Origin: Lithospermum erythrorhizon
Taxonomy: Eukaryota; Streptophyta; Magnoliopsida; Boraginales; Boraginaceae
DNA: 64,000 nt
Direction of reading: 5' to 3'
Assembly (NCBI GenBank): GCA_019722365.1
Contig: JADFUC010002355.1
Span: 1-64,000, forward strand
Shown one piece after another: positions 35,304 to 46,954 of this stretch (its first letter is position 1; each line of letters begins with the position of its first letter). Under the pieces are notes generated by a model that worked only from the letters and a program-made list of their open reading frames with translations, did not search any database and was not told the origin of the DNA. The position numbers and the translations under genes were made by a program.

Positions 35304-35841
35304 AAAATATCAAATATATATATTTATTTTAAACGGAAAATAAGTGGGTTCATTTCGTTCTGTTTTCAATTCGGATTATGCTAAAATCCAAACCAATTAT
35401 TTTTGTTGGTTATGATTTTTTTAAAACCATTTCGATTTGATAATCAATTAAAATTCAATTCGATTCATTTAATTTTTTCGGTTTGAACCAAATCACACTA
35501 TCTTAGTGGTTCTCCTATTTGCAGAAAAATTAAGAAACAACATAGGATGTCTTGCTCTTTGATTGTAGCTGAGTATCGCTCCTTAGATTCTTTAACATAT
35601 GAATTGAAATGTTTGAAAAGTTTACTTTACAATTTTGGGGTCATCAGTCACCTCTAGTGTTGAAAAACTCGTATATCTGGTTCGATCGCAGCACTAGTAA
35701 TTATAGTTCATATGGACATTATAATCTTTGATAAAACAAATTCGATTGTTCAATTCAAAAATAGAAGGTATCGGATCGAGCCCGATTTTTTCCGAAAAAC
35801 TCGTATATTTGGTACGACGCACTCTACCGATTATAGCGTCA
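35304..35841. other. AT-rich gap between copia elements 1 and 2
   Basis: Low-complexity TTCGGTTTGA-type sequence to about 35,500, then a short direct repeat: GAAAAACTCGTATATCTGGT (35,662) and GAAAAACTCGTATATTTGGT (35,795). No gene. Confidence 0.5.
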
Positions 35842-36202
35842 TGATGAGATTTACGGATCGAGCAAGATTGCTGCCGTTTCTACTGCATCGCTCGATTAAT
35901 TGATTCCTGATAAATCTCATGTCAAATGCAATTCACCACCGGCCTAAGTGGACAACACAACCGAATCGCCTCCAAACTTTCTCAAAGTTTACTCACAGCC
36001 GATTTTATCGGTATGAGAACAAAAGAACAAAGTTTTCTCACAAGTGTACAAAACAACCAAGATGAAGACTTTATTCTTTTTCGACTCGATGAAGATTTAT
36101 TAAACGCTAATATATATAATAATATATTAGGTTAGGTCATGCTATAAAGAGCATGACAACAATCAGCTGACTAATTAGTGTTTGAGCCAAAAGATTATAA
36201 CA
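35842..36202 (-). repeat. 3' LTR of copia element 2
   Basis: On the minus strand it starts TGTTATAATC after the polypurine tract and ends CATCA. It aligns with 41,052-41,407 through ATGGATCGACAAGCATT / ACGGATCGAGCAAGATT, GCATCGCTCGA and TTTACTCACA..GATTTTATCGGTAT blocks. Confidence 0.75.
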
Positions 36203-36214
36203 CCTCCACCTTTT
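36203..36214 (-). promoter_or_regulatory. Polypurine tract of copia element 2
   Basis: Minus-strand AAAAGGTGGAGG immediately upstream of the LTR start TGTTATAATC. Confidence 0.75.
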
Positions 36215-36429
36215 GGACCAAGGCAACGATTCGACATAACACGTGGGAATCACAGACTATCATCGCTTAAACCATTACTTGTAAAATCACAAAGCATAAT
36301 ACAAAGAATGAAACAGATACACAAAGATACCATCATTACAAAGCACGGCAAAAATCACCAAGAACCAAGTCCCTTAAGGACCGAATCCCACCATGTGGTC
36401 ATCGAAGTTCAAGATACGCGAACCGGTTG

Positions 36430-38389
36430 AATCAACCTATGTCAAAGTCTAAGATTCTTTGACACGAAATAAATTTCTCCAACGGCAAGCATTGCACTCC
36501 ATATCCGCGTGATTAAATTCCGAGGATTTTCTCCAATCACAATGCCCTGTCAACAATATCACGAATATAGCGAAATCGAACATCAATATGCGTGCTTAGT
36601 CCTATCATGGAAAACAGATTTCGATACAATCATCAGCTAGATTGACTATCGTAAAAAACACAACCACATGCTTATCAAGAAAACCACCTCGCATAATAAA
36701 GCCCTAAGCCAAATAGCTTCTTTAAAAGCTTCAAAGGGCGCTACATACCCAGATTCAAGAGTGACAAAGCAACAATTGGTTGAAGTCGAGACTTCCAACT
36801 TACGCAAGAGCTAAATAAAGTAAATACATAAAAGTAGTAGATTTCTGTCTCTATCATTTGCATAACGAGAATCACATAGCCATTAACTTTAATGCCATCA
36901 CGATATCTAGAGAAACACAAACCAACATCAACTAGATTTCAAATACCTTTAACAAATCACTTTAAAGCTGCTCCAACGAGGCATACCAGATTGCATATAT
37001 CTACTACTCAAGAACTAGCCATATGCACATCGCACCTAAGTTAATCATGGGATACATAATGTATTATATAGCATTAGAATATGGCACATTTCTTCATATC
37101 ATTTATTTCAGCTTTCGCCTTTGGGGACTCCATCCTTACTTAACACAACGAGAAGTAAGTATATTCACAGATTTAGTATCGACATAGAAAATTTACTCAA
37201 AATCTTTTGAACATATGCACTTTGATTTAAAAATAATAAGATATTTCTTTTTTGTCTCTAATAATGTTCATGCCTAGAATTTTCTTAAAGATCACCTAAA
37301 TCTTTCATATCAAAAATTATTACAAAGACATTTTTGCACATGCTCAATAGACTTCAAACACGGACCAACAATCAACACGCTATCCACATAAAGCAAAGAA
37401 AATATGTGCATGTAGTCTATATTCTTAAAGCATGTGAAATGACTGCAACTTTTTAAACTTCAAAGACTGCATGCAATTGTCAAATTTAATATTCCATTGC
37501 CTAGGGATTGTTTTAAACCATACAAGACCTTTTAACAAACACACATTATCAGGCAATTTAGGGTCCACAAAGCCCTCGGGTTGATGCATATAAATATTTT
37601 TGTCAAGATCACCATGTAGGAAAGCAGTAGTAACATCCATTTGTTTTAATTCCCAATTAAAATGAGCAACTAAAGCAAGCATGATTCTAACAAAGTAGTA
37701 AACTTAACCACGTGATACAAAAATTTCAAAGATAATCTATTCCCTCTTTTGAGTAAATCCCTTAGCTACTAACCTAGCCTTAAATCTAACCTTATTAGTT
37801 TCTTGCTTAACCTTAAACAACCACTAACAGTCTACCACGGAGCAACTAGGGGTTTAGGAACTAGTTTCCAAGTCTGGTTATTTCTTAGGGATTCCATTTC
37901 ACTATTCATAGCATCAATCCATTCATTGGAATATTTCGACCTTAAAGCTTCTTTGTAAGTCTTAGGCTCATCACACTCAAGGGATTCAAACACATTAAAA
38001 GCAAAAACAGACAAATTACAATCATTCAAATTGTTATCTCTATATCTCTCAAGCATTTTAATGGTTCTTTTACTTCTATCCTCGTGAGTTGAGCAAATAT
38101 TCAAAGCATTAGAATCGCAAACATTCAAGATCATGAACAACATTACTCTCCACTCATTGGGAGTAACAAAGATTTCCACCTCATTAGGAGTAATCTCATC
38201 TTGATTTACAAGAACTAATTTATGAAATCTCATTTCCGTAAGAAGGTTCAAAGGATTAGTGTTATCAGACAATTGCTCCACCTCATTTGGAGCATCATTA
38301 CTGTGTGAAGTTGAGGAGTCAAGAGGAAATTCATTTTCATTAAAAAATAACATCTCCCCACTTATCACAACTTTCAATCCCTGCCTCAA
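36430..38389 (-). pseudogene. Copia element 2 reverse transcriptase and RNase H
   Basis: 37,832-38,389 carries the RT N-terminal region (EWIDAMNSEMESLRNNQTW, KLVPKP). 37,425-37,682 carries LKQMDVTTAFLHGDLD with the first catalytic Asp, plus IYMHQPEGFVDP. Near 37,385 the active-site box reads YVDS instead of YVDD (LLYVDSVLIVG). RNase H remains lie at 36,430-36,640 (THIDVRFRYIRDIV, CLPLEKFIS). Frames are broken between these blocks, and the changed second Asp alone would be expected to abolish polymerase activity. Confidence 0.8.
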
Positions 38390-38455
38390 ATTCCCTATCC
38401 CAAAGCCTATAACCTTTTTATTCCTTCAGATATCCCAAGAAAAACACATTTCTTA

Positions 38456-39251
38456 GATCTAGGTTCCCACTTATCAACCTTTGACGCACATAGCCAACAC
38501 AACCAAAACTTCTCTTAAATTACTTAAATCAAGCGGTTTACCCCTAAACACGGATTCAGAACTTTCCTCCCAAAAGCGTACACTAGTGGACCCATTAATC
38601 AAATAAAGCAACAAGTAGTAACAAAGATCCCCTGTAATCCTTTGTGGTGCCAATTCCCCACACGGCTAAGAGCCCTCACTTTCTCTAACAAAGTTCTATT
38701 CATCCTCTCACCACCCTATTCTGGGCGTATAGAAATGCACCTATGTCTCTTAATATCTCCAATTAGCACACACAAATCATTCATTTGTTTATTGCAAATT
38801 CAAGACTATTATCGCCCTAAGGGTTTTAATCTTCTTCCAGCTTGTTTTGAATTAACATTTTCCAGCTTTTAAACTTATCAAAACATCGATTTTTGTTTCA
38901 AATAAAGAAAACCCAAACTTTCTTAATAATCATCAATAATGGAAAGAAAATATTGGTTCCCTCCATGTCGCAACACTGTAGGGCCTCCATACATCAAAGA
39001 CGCAAATACTCAAGCACATCGGCAAGACACCCTACCGACAGGCACGAGAAACGTAGAAATCTCACCCTATGTTGCTTTCCTAACACGCATGATTCACAGA
39101 AAGGGATGGGGGACATTTTATCACTACTAAAGTGACCATCTTTATGCACTTCTAATCCTTTATTACTCATATGACTCCACCTATCAGGCCATAAAAACGA
39201 TTTACATTCACCACAGAGTTTACAGAGGCATAAGGTGTTCAAAGATGACAA
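38456..39251 (-). pseudogene. Copia element 2 GAG-pre-integrase and integrase
   Basis: The frame at 38,994-39,251 contains HMSNKGLEVHKDGHF and PFCESCVLGKQHRVRF, the HHCC-type zinc-binding region that precedes the integrase core. The core downstream to about 38,456 is out of frame and only patchily recognisable. Confidence 0.75.
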
Positions 39252-39690
39252 ACATACATGTTATTTTTCTTTTTCAAAGAAAAACCACAAGCGACCCCTT
39301 CGTAATTTTCATAACCCCTTTACTCCCATTTACTCCTCCAAACCATCATCCTCTCGGGATGTACATGAAATCAAATTATACGCAAATCAGGAGCATGCCT
39401 AACATTCTTCAAAGTAAACACGTAACCGTGCAGAACCCAAGCATACATCTCCTATTACTAAGACATTGCAATTTTTTAGAATTTGTCAATGAAACAAAGC
39501 TATGTTCAACATTTTTAGTTTGAAAACGTGTTTTAAAGAAGTCATATGAAAAGTACAACCGTAGTCTACTAACCAATCGCATTTGCATAAAGAATTAGAA
39601 AACGCAGAGTTCAAATGACATAATCACAAAGATTACTAGTCATAAAAACATCACCCAAGTTACCCTCACGCGATAGCCAAATTAGCATGC

Positions 39691-40475
39691 TCATTTCTTT
39701 TGATTATTAGACTTGGGGCAATCCTTAATGAAGTGACCAAATTCATGACAATTAAAACACTTTCTCCCATTAGACCTAGATTTAGATCTACCCTTTTTTG
39801 TGTAAGTATTCTTTTTAGTATTGTATGCATTATGTTCATTCTTTTGGGAATTAAACCTATTCTGAGATCTACCCCTCACATGCATAACCTCTCCGGAATT
39901 CTTACTACCTCCAGAATGCTTCATATCCAATTCTTTATTCTTAAGACCATTTACTACAATGTCTAAGGTGACCTCATCCCATACTTAATAGCGGATTAAC
40001 ATCACTAAAAGAATCGCATAGCATTTAAAAGAGCAATGGGAGCATAATCATCTATATTCTTATCGCCTGCCAACTTAATATCAGAAATAAGTTTAGTAAA
40101 AACATCAAGATTTTCTTCTATATCCTTAGAAGTATCCAATCTGAACTTAAAGAACTTCTCAAGTAAGAACATTTTACTAGGCAATGAGGTTTCAAAGATG
40201 TAGACGGCCCGCTTATTCCAAAGAGTTTTAGCACACTCCGTGATTCCAACTTTTCTAATAACAAAAAGATCGTATAGTTCAAATAAATAATGGCACATGC
40301 ATTTTCATTCATTTCAAACTTTATCATCTGCTACTAGAAGCGGTGATAAGTTTGACTAATTTTAAAGCATTTTTCTTGAATTGTGGGTTACACTTGATTT
40401 TTTGTTTCCACATGCTAAATCGCATTTTCCACAAACGGAGTCACATCATATTGGATTGGCAAGAGTCATATTTCA
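39691..40475 (-). pseudogene. Copia element 2 gag
   Basis: 40,005-40,298 has the gag helical core (TSLPSKMFLLEKFFKFRLD, LISDIKLAGDKNIDDYAP). 39,691-39,930 has a basic linker and an intact CCHC knuckle, CFNCHEFGHFIKDC (C-X2-C-X4-H-X4-C), which binds element RNA in virus-like particles. A likely start ATG lies near 40,475 in the MTLANPI stretch; stops and indels follow it. Confidence 0.8.
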
Positions 40476-40744
40476 ACAAATATACTTAGCAAATAATATA
40501 GCGCAAAAAATACAAAAGTAATTTGGAATCTTAAGCAATCTAATAACAAAAACCAACGAATTCAACTCAACAAATATACTAACTTAAACAAAGACGTAAC
40601 CTGAACACGTATCCGATTTCAACAACAATAAATAAAAAACTGAAATTTAAAAGGGATCAAGCCTCTTACTGGGCGAAACTTACTAAAAGTTTCGACCTTA
40701 CCTACCCCGCACGGGGATTTTTTTTTTAAGCTCCAAAATAGCAA

Positions 40745-40830
40745 AGTCAAATTTGGTCAACACAAAAGTCAACGCAGTCAACACTATGTCAACTTTCAGA
40801 TCTGGTCAAACCTGGTCAACGATACTATTC
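40745..40830 (-). promoter_or_regulatory. Cluster of seven TTGAC motifs in the leader of copia element 2
   Basis: Seven GTCAA sequences on the plus strand (TTGAC on the element's sense strand) within about 85 bp. TTGAC is the core of the W-box bound by WRKY transcription factors. Whether this acts in transcription is inference; it lies downstream of the 5' LTR. Confidence 0.45.
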
Positions 40831-41038
40831 ACCGATACTGTAGCGACAGAGCAAAAGTGAATAAGATCGTAGCCGCCACACCGCTCACGCGAACCTCCCA
40901 ACAAAATTCCTCCGGCGACCTCCTCCTCGCAACTACGATTCGCATCAGCACGTTTCACGCGAATAGATCAGAAGAACACTATTCATCCGAATCACTATTC
41001 ACTCGTTATTCAATTATCCAACAACAAATCAAACACAA

Positions 41039-41051
41039 GCTCTTGATACCA
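41039..41051 (-). promoter_or_regulatory. Primer-binding site of copia element 2
   Basis: Minus-strand TGGTATCAAGAGC directly after the 5' LTR, resembling the initiator-methionine tRNA primer-binding site (TGGTATCAGAGC) of plant copia elements, with one extra A. Confidence 0.8.
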
Positions 41052-41407
41052 TCATTTAGATTTATGGATCGACAAGCATTGTTGTCGCTACCGCATCGCT
41101 CGACACCGATTCCCACAAACCGACGTCAAATGTACCACCAATTGGTCTATGGTCAACCCAACCTTAAGCATCTCCAACCTCAAAGCGTTTACTCACAAAC
41201 GTATTTTATCGGTATTCAACAATAGAGCAGCAGTCATTAAGAAGTTTCTTTCATGCTAATCATTGTTTAAGTTCCAAGTGATCCCAAGTGATTATTTTCT
41301 TATCCGAATCAAATGTTCTGCAATCTTTTTCTGAATGTAAACCAATAACATTAGCACTAGCAGTTTCATCCCTGATAACTTCACTGTTTTTAATCTAAAA
41401 TCCAACA
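41052..41407 (-). repeat. 5' LTR of copia element 2
   Basis: Adjacent to the primer-binding site; matches 35,842-36,202 in its inner half and ends AATCCAACA (TGTTGGATT on the minus strand). The outer half is poorly conserved. Confidence 0.65.
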
Positions 41408-41995
41408 AGGTTAAAGTAGGTGTTCTACAAACCAAGAACTAACAAAGAAAATAGAAGAAAAGGTCAAGATGAACACACTTGAGGATCAAAACAAACTAGC
41501 ACAAAATGCAGGAGAAGAGCTCTATCACAGTGGTTAGCATCCACGAAGCAACGATTAAAGCTCAAGTATGGCGTTAATTTGTCGGCGTTTGTATCTTCGG
41601 ACCTGATAAATCGCCATCAAGAAATAGACTAAATCAAAGGAAGCCAAGAAAGCCAACAATTTAAAGCGAACTTTAAAAATTTATTACATGTCCTATATAT
41701 ACATATCTAGATCTCTAAATAGGTGTAACATTCCTGGCTAAATTGCTCAAGATTAAACTATGTACATTGGACCTCTAAATAGTCGCATAAGATTAGCAAC
41801 ATTTGTCTTCCGGCATAATTGAAGAAGATGTGTCTCATTCTTCACCTTTATCTGAGATTAGAGAAATGACTGTTGCAGAAAACACAGTGCAACTTGGGCC
41901 AGATCCTATTCTCCTAAGGTAGGTCTGAGATTCTGCGTTTCAAAGACCTAAATCCATCAATGAACTACCTGAGAAGAATACAATAGAATATATTC
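41408..41995. other. 3' flank of the PLAC8 gene
   Basis: No coding region recognised. It probably holds the 3' untranslated region and polyadenylation site of the minus-strand PLAC8 gene. Confidence 0.4.
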
Positions 41996-44365
41996 CTACA
42001 ATGGTTTGCTTTCATTGATGGGTTTCTGTATACTACAGACTTCAGGGGCATTGACCGACATGATGGGAGGTGCATTTAGCTGAAAGAATGGGTTACTAGC
42101 ATCAGAATAGCTTCCAACGCAAATTGTATCACCTCTACCATGCCAGATTCCATCTTGGACATTGTTCATTTCCAATGTTCTCGACTCCTACAACAAATTA
42201 TAGTTCTTGTTACTAGGAGCACAAATTCCTAGACAGGAACTAAAATATTCACTGTATTTTTTTTTCTCAAGCAATTATAGCTCATTCACAAAATGTTAAC
42301 ATCCAAATTGGGTTGAGTTTCGAATGTTCAACCGAAAGGAAAAAGAAATTGCACCTGAGATAGTGTACAACATGGGCAGATCAAGTGGTAGACACAATCA
42401 TCAAATGAACTATCGTTGTCCTGCATAAGAACAGAGTCTCATGAGCAGAGTAAGAAACAGGTTTTATGAAGAGCACAAAAAGCATAATAGACCATGACTT
42501 TCATTTGAACTGAGAAAGAATGGAGAAGCTTACTATATATGTACTAAGAACACAGGAGAAACAAGAAATTATAAACCCAGCGTCTCGTTATGGACTGCAT
42601 TCCATAATATGAAAGACATACCAGTTCTTGAATGCAACTTTGAGAGAAGTTTGGAAATAATGAAATAGACAATGATATACAAAAGGCACAAATCATATGC
42701 AGGAAGGAAGAACGAAGAATCCTTCAATATAACTAATACGGAGTACGTAAAATTATGCCATAAAAGCTGAATGGCAGGTGCAATACGGAGTAAAACAATT
42801 TTAAAGAATGGTTACGTGGATGTTGAACTTTTTCTTCATCTGTGTGCGGAAAAATCCCAAATAAACTCCAACTGAGATGGTAAAGATGATCGATAAGTAC
42901 AAATAGCTATGTTTCCCCGTGACCAAGAAAGTTAGCATGTTGACAACAGCGATAACAGCAAGAAAAAGATAGGCAGAACCCTGCAGAAGGTTAACAACAA
43001 GTGAATCTCTTTGGTTGCATCTCAATGGGCTGATAAGAATTTAAGAACGAATCAATCTATGAATTCAAGTTTGATGGTTCCTTTAGAATGGTTATGTCTG
43101 GCAGGGATTGTTTTCGATTGATTCGTTTATTTTACAATGTACTATGTGAAAAATGCCACTTACCTGAAAAAAACAAGGTCCGAAACCAGCTCTTCTCATG
43201 TTCTTCCCAAAACGATAGCAAGGAAAACTGTATTAGAGAACATTCTACTGAAATTAGTACATAGTTTAAAATATAAATTTGATTGATCTTAAACTCAACA
43301 TCAAATATTTCCTAACATACACATTTATTGATGACCCCTCAAAGTTCTTTTTTTTTTCAAAAGACCACCCTAGAAACAACTTATAACAAGCTAAAACAGA
43401 AATACATATCACCCAACCAATCCAATCACCTCCTCTTCCCTGACACATTTATTCCTTTGACTACTTATACAGGGTTCTCTCATCTATCAAATTACAAGGG
43501 TATATGCGATATTGTTTATACAAGTCTTTCTCATTTATCAAATAATACCCTCATTTTCTCATTTCTCAAAGAACACCCTCACACATGCGATACTACCTAT
43601 ATACAAGTCTTTCTCATTTATCTAATTACACCCTCATTTTCTCATTTATCAAAAAACACCCTCACACATGCGATACTAGCTATACATGTATTTCCCATTT
43701 ATCAAATAACACCCTTACTTCTCGCTTATCGCGATACTTAAGTCTCTCATTTATCAAAAAACACCCTCACACATCTGATACTACCTATACAAGTCTTTCT
43801 CATTTATCAAATAACACCTTCCTTTTCTGGTGTATCAAATAACACCCTTACGCATGCGATACTCCCTATACAAGGCTTTCTCATTTATCAAATAACACCC
43901 TAATTTTCTCCTTTATCAAATAACACCCTTATTTTCTCGTTTATCAAAAAACACACATTCGATACTACCTATACAGGGTTTCTCATTTATCAAGTATCAT
44001 CCTGCATTTATCATTTATCAAATAACACCCTCACAGATACGATAAAATTCAAATAAGCAAAAAATGAATGAAACATGAGTTTACCATGTAGATTCCATAG
44101 CAACTCTCCGATCATCAAAGCAATCATAAAAAAGCTCACCTTCCCACATCCTCAACACCCCTCCATAAGACCCCCCACCTTCATGATCACCATCATTTTC
44201 TTGACCATATTTATTGAAATTTAAGGTACCCCATTTCCCCTTTTCTGCCTGCAAAGCCACAGTTGAACACAACAAATCAAAATCCAAAACAGTAACCCCT
44301 TCCAACAACTTCTCCTTCTCCTCCTCCATTACAACCTCAACACTTTTGTCCAACGCCCCTTCCAT
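41996..44365 (-). CDS. PLAC8-family cysteine-rich membrane protein, five exons, intact
   Basis: Exons on the minus strand: 44,365-44,085, 43,227-43,164, 42,980-42,816, 42,420-42,355 and 42,187-41,996. All introns are GT-AG, phases agree, and the total is 768 nt (255 residues plus TAG). The N-terminus is acidic (MEEEKEKLLEG) with LDFDLLCSTVALQ. The cysteine-rich region is split by two membrane segments: CFPCYRFGKNMRRAGFGPCF, then GSAYLFLAVIAVVNMLTFLV and YLSIIFTISVGVYLGFF, then FDDCVYHLICPCCTLSQESR. This layout, and the conserved FGKNMRRAGFG and CPCCTLSQESRTLE stretches, match the plant PLAC8 proteins related to Arabidopsis At1g63830/At4g23470 (recalled, not searched). PLAC8 proteins include cell-number regulators and metal-handling proteins; the role of this subgroup is not settled. 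No lesion is seen; it is the only complete gene in the window. Confidence 0.93.
43470..44045. repeat. Minisatellite filling intron 1 of the PLAC8 gene
   Basis: Tandem CTCATTTATCAAATAACACC units of about 27-30 bp arranged in a higher-order unit of roughly 80 bp: two such monomers, then CTCACACATGCGATACTACC and TATACAAGTCTTT. About seven higher-order copies occupy some 570 of the 857 bp of the intron and do not touch either splice site. Confidence 0.9.
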
Positions 44366-44405
44366 TTTCTTACAACAATAAAAATTATATTTTTGATTTC
44401 TTACA

Positions 44406-44550
44406 ATTTACTGAAATATAGGAGATTGTAAGAAAATGGGCAATCTTGGAGGATATGATTCGATCACATTATGTGAAAAGATTGGATTTTTATATTGGGA
44501 GAAGATAGTGGAGATTCTTGGGGGAAAGGCTGGCGCTAATAATATGGCAT
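44406..44550. repeat. PLAC8 upstream repeat, proximal copy
   Basis: ACTGAAATATAGGAGA, GTAAGAAAATGGGCAAT, GGAGGATATGATT and AGGCTGGCGCT also occur in the same order at 45,230-45,385. It lies 40-185 bp upstream of the PLAC8 ATG, within the likely promoter or 5' untranslated region. GGCTGGCGCT is similar to E2F sites, which is only a suggestion. Confidence 0.75.
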
Positions 44551-46954
44551 ATTATTAAAATGTTTGTTTAATACAAACCTAAAATTATCGATAGTTAATA
44601 ATCTCGTGAAATCTGATATGAGTTTCTATTGCTGGTTCTGATTCAATTTTACTAGGTATAATACTCTTCGTGAATTTACCACATTGACTTCACCTACTTT
44701 TAGCGTTATTAATTTTATTTATTATTCCATTATTTCTATAAAAATTGTTTAGTTTTGACTTTTTAAAAAATTTACTATTTCCAATTCAAAACGACATCGC
44801 CAAAAATCTGATAAAATTTTTAAATCCATTAATTACACCTTTGTAGATAATTTCAAATATTATAAGAAAATAATATTCTCCAATCCAAAATATCATTGCT
44901 TTTAAAATCGCGATAGAAATTTTCACTATCAATTAATTAATTATTCATTATTATAATAAATATAAAATTCTATAGTTAGATTCGTCTTTAAAAATAATTT
45001 CATAATATTATTTTCTTAAATTTTCTTAAATTATACTTTAAGAGTAATTGACAAACTCCACTTAATTTTCGAAACGATAACCTGGGCTTGATCGGCGAGT
45101 ATTTAATTATTAGTTAAGATTGATTCATTTTCTAAAAATATATATAAATATTGATTAAATAAGATAAATTATTAAAAATAAAATATTTTCTCTTACAACG
45201 AAAATGTTTCTCTTTCTAATTCCATAGATTTTACTGAAATATAGGAGAATGTAAGAAAATGGGCAATGGTGGAGGATATGATTTGATTATATCATATGAA
45301 AATATTGGATTTTAATAATATGAGATGAATAGATGATAGTGGCAGTGTGGCACATACGGTGGAAAAAGGTTGGCGCTCTTATATTAATTAGAGGTTGGGA
45401 ATTTGGATAATATCAGTCCAGCTGGTGCTACGCATGATATTGTAGAGAATATAGGGGTTCTTGTTATTGATGAGATGGCATAATTTTATATGTAACGCTC
45501 AAACAATAATATTTCATCTATTTTTTAATAAATATTATTTGGGATAAAATATTTTATTAATGTATTATTAAAAAATTAACTAATGGTGATCTTAACAATG
45601 GAAAGTTATGATTTGAGATGCTTTACTTGCTTATGTTAGCATGCCCGGCTTAAGGGTCAGCGACTGTCCGAGGCACGTGGCCCTACATTAAAAGCGCCTC
45701 TTTAAACAAAATATTTCAATAATTTTTTTAATCGTCGCTTTAAATTTTTTTCTTTTCAAATAATGGTCATTTTAGCATATATAATAAATTATACTTTTAC
45801 ATTTTCAATACATTTCATCTACTTTTATATTTAAATTATCAATCAACACATTTATATAATTTCACTAATTATCATTCTATATTTTTAACGTATTTAATTT
45901 ATACAGAACTAAATAAACAACAATTAAAAAAAGGAGTGAGTATAAAAGGAATACATAAAGATTTATTTTGGCAAAAAAGCTTTCCATACTGAAATAATCT
46001 AATAATAAACCCATTTTTATATTTTATATTGTTAATTAGTTTTTATTGTCATCGCAAAAATATATTATTAATAAATTTATTAAAATAGTACTTATTTTAT
46101 ATTTAAAGACAAGTGCTCAAGAGTTTAATGCACGACCCCATACAAGCAGTGTCAAGCGTTAAAGCAACAATCGGATCGCGAAGAAATGACATTTAGTGAT
46201 TCACTTAAAGTTAAGCACGAAAATGCACGCGACATGCAAAGAGCTTATTACGCATGTTTCCACATTTACGCACTACGCATAACAAATCTCTCCACCGCTG
46301 GATTTAAAATGACATACGCCTTTCATCCAACTTCAAATCACATTTATTTCTCCACTCCCATTTTTTCACAAAATAATTTCTCCACCGATCATATTTCCTC
46401 GCCACCGCGGATCTTCAAATGAAAATCGATATCTATCGATAGTAATTGAAAATTTCGTTCCAAATTTTTTTATTCATCTTATATTGATTAATTTTCTTTT
46501 ATTTTTAATTAATTTGAATTATTTTTTATTTAATTCAATTATATTTATTGTGCTGGATAAGAATTGTTAATTGATTTTTGTAAGTATTTTGTAATTGATT
46601 TTTGTGATGCCATTTGCTGATTTTTTTTTTATTCAAATCTAGTAGTTTCACGATTTAATTTTGTTTCTATATTGACAAATGCTGATAAGAATTAAGAATC
46701 GATTTGTTTTGATGTAATTTGTTGATATTGTTGTTTAAAATGTGTTTATTCTGTAATTTAATTCAATTTTTATTTATGCCTTTGTTTTACGTTGTTTATT
46801 CTGTTTATTTTGTGATTTAGTTGTTTTGAGCTTATTTGTTTGTCTAATTTAGCTTTCGTTTATGTTCATTAAAGGTTTCATTTGTGGTTTTGATGGATTT
46901 GGTATGTACTTCATTGGATATTGTACAAGGCAATGTTGATAGTCATCATTGGTG
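44551..46954. other. AT-rich intergenic region between PLAC8 and the FAR1-like gene
   Basis: Apart from the repeat at 45,230-45,385 I see no gene. 46,130-46,300 is richer in GC (GCACGCGACATGCAAAGAGC) and may be the left end of the transposon carrying the FAR1-like transposase. The open frame at 46,186-46,422 has no recognisable domain. Confidence 0.4.
45230..45385. repeat. PLAC8 upstream repeat, distal copy
   Basis: Direct copy of 44,406-44,550 placed 824 bp further upstream: ACTGAAATATAGGAGAATGT, GTAAGAAAATGGGCAAT, GGAGGATATGATTTGATTAT and AGGTTGGCGCTC. The sequence between the two copies is not repeated. Confidence 0.75.

Larger units (their letters stand above)
35842..41407 (-). mobile_element. 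Ty1-copia element 2, nearly full length
   Basis: 5.57 kb minus-strand copia retrotransposon with both LTRs, a primer-binding site, a 5' leader, gag with an intact zinc knuckle, integrase, reverse transcriptase, RNase H and a polypurine tract in the expected order. Coding frames are interrupted, so it looks non-autonomous now. It belongs to a different family from element 1: LTRs are only about 355-360 bp. Confidence 0.88.

Noticed and set aside
40857..41225. 122-codon plus-strand ORF
   Set aside because: It overlaps the leader, primer-binding site and LTR of copia element 2 on the opposite strand and has no recognised domain.
41510..41560. tRNA-like stretch (AGCTCTATCACAGTGGTTAG)
   Set aside because: Resembles a SINE or tRNA D-arm only over a short distance; no B box or cloverleaf partner could be placed.
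43470..44045. Plus-strand open frames of 85-137 codons across 43,328-43,842
   Set aside because: They are produced by the intronic minisatellite (repeated HLSN peptides) and lie antisense to the PLAC8 gene.
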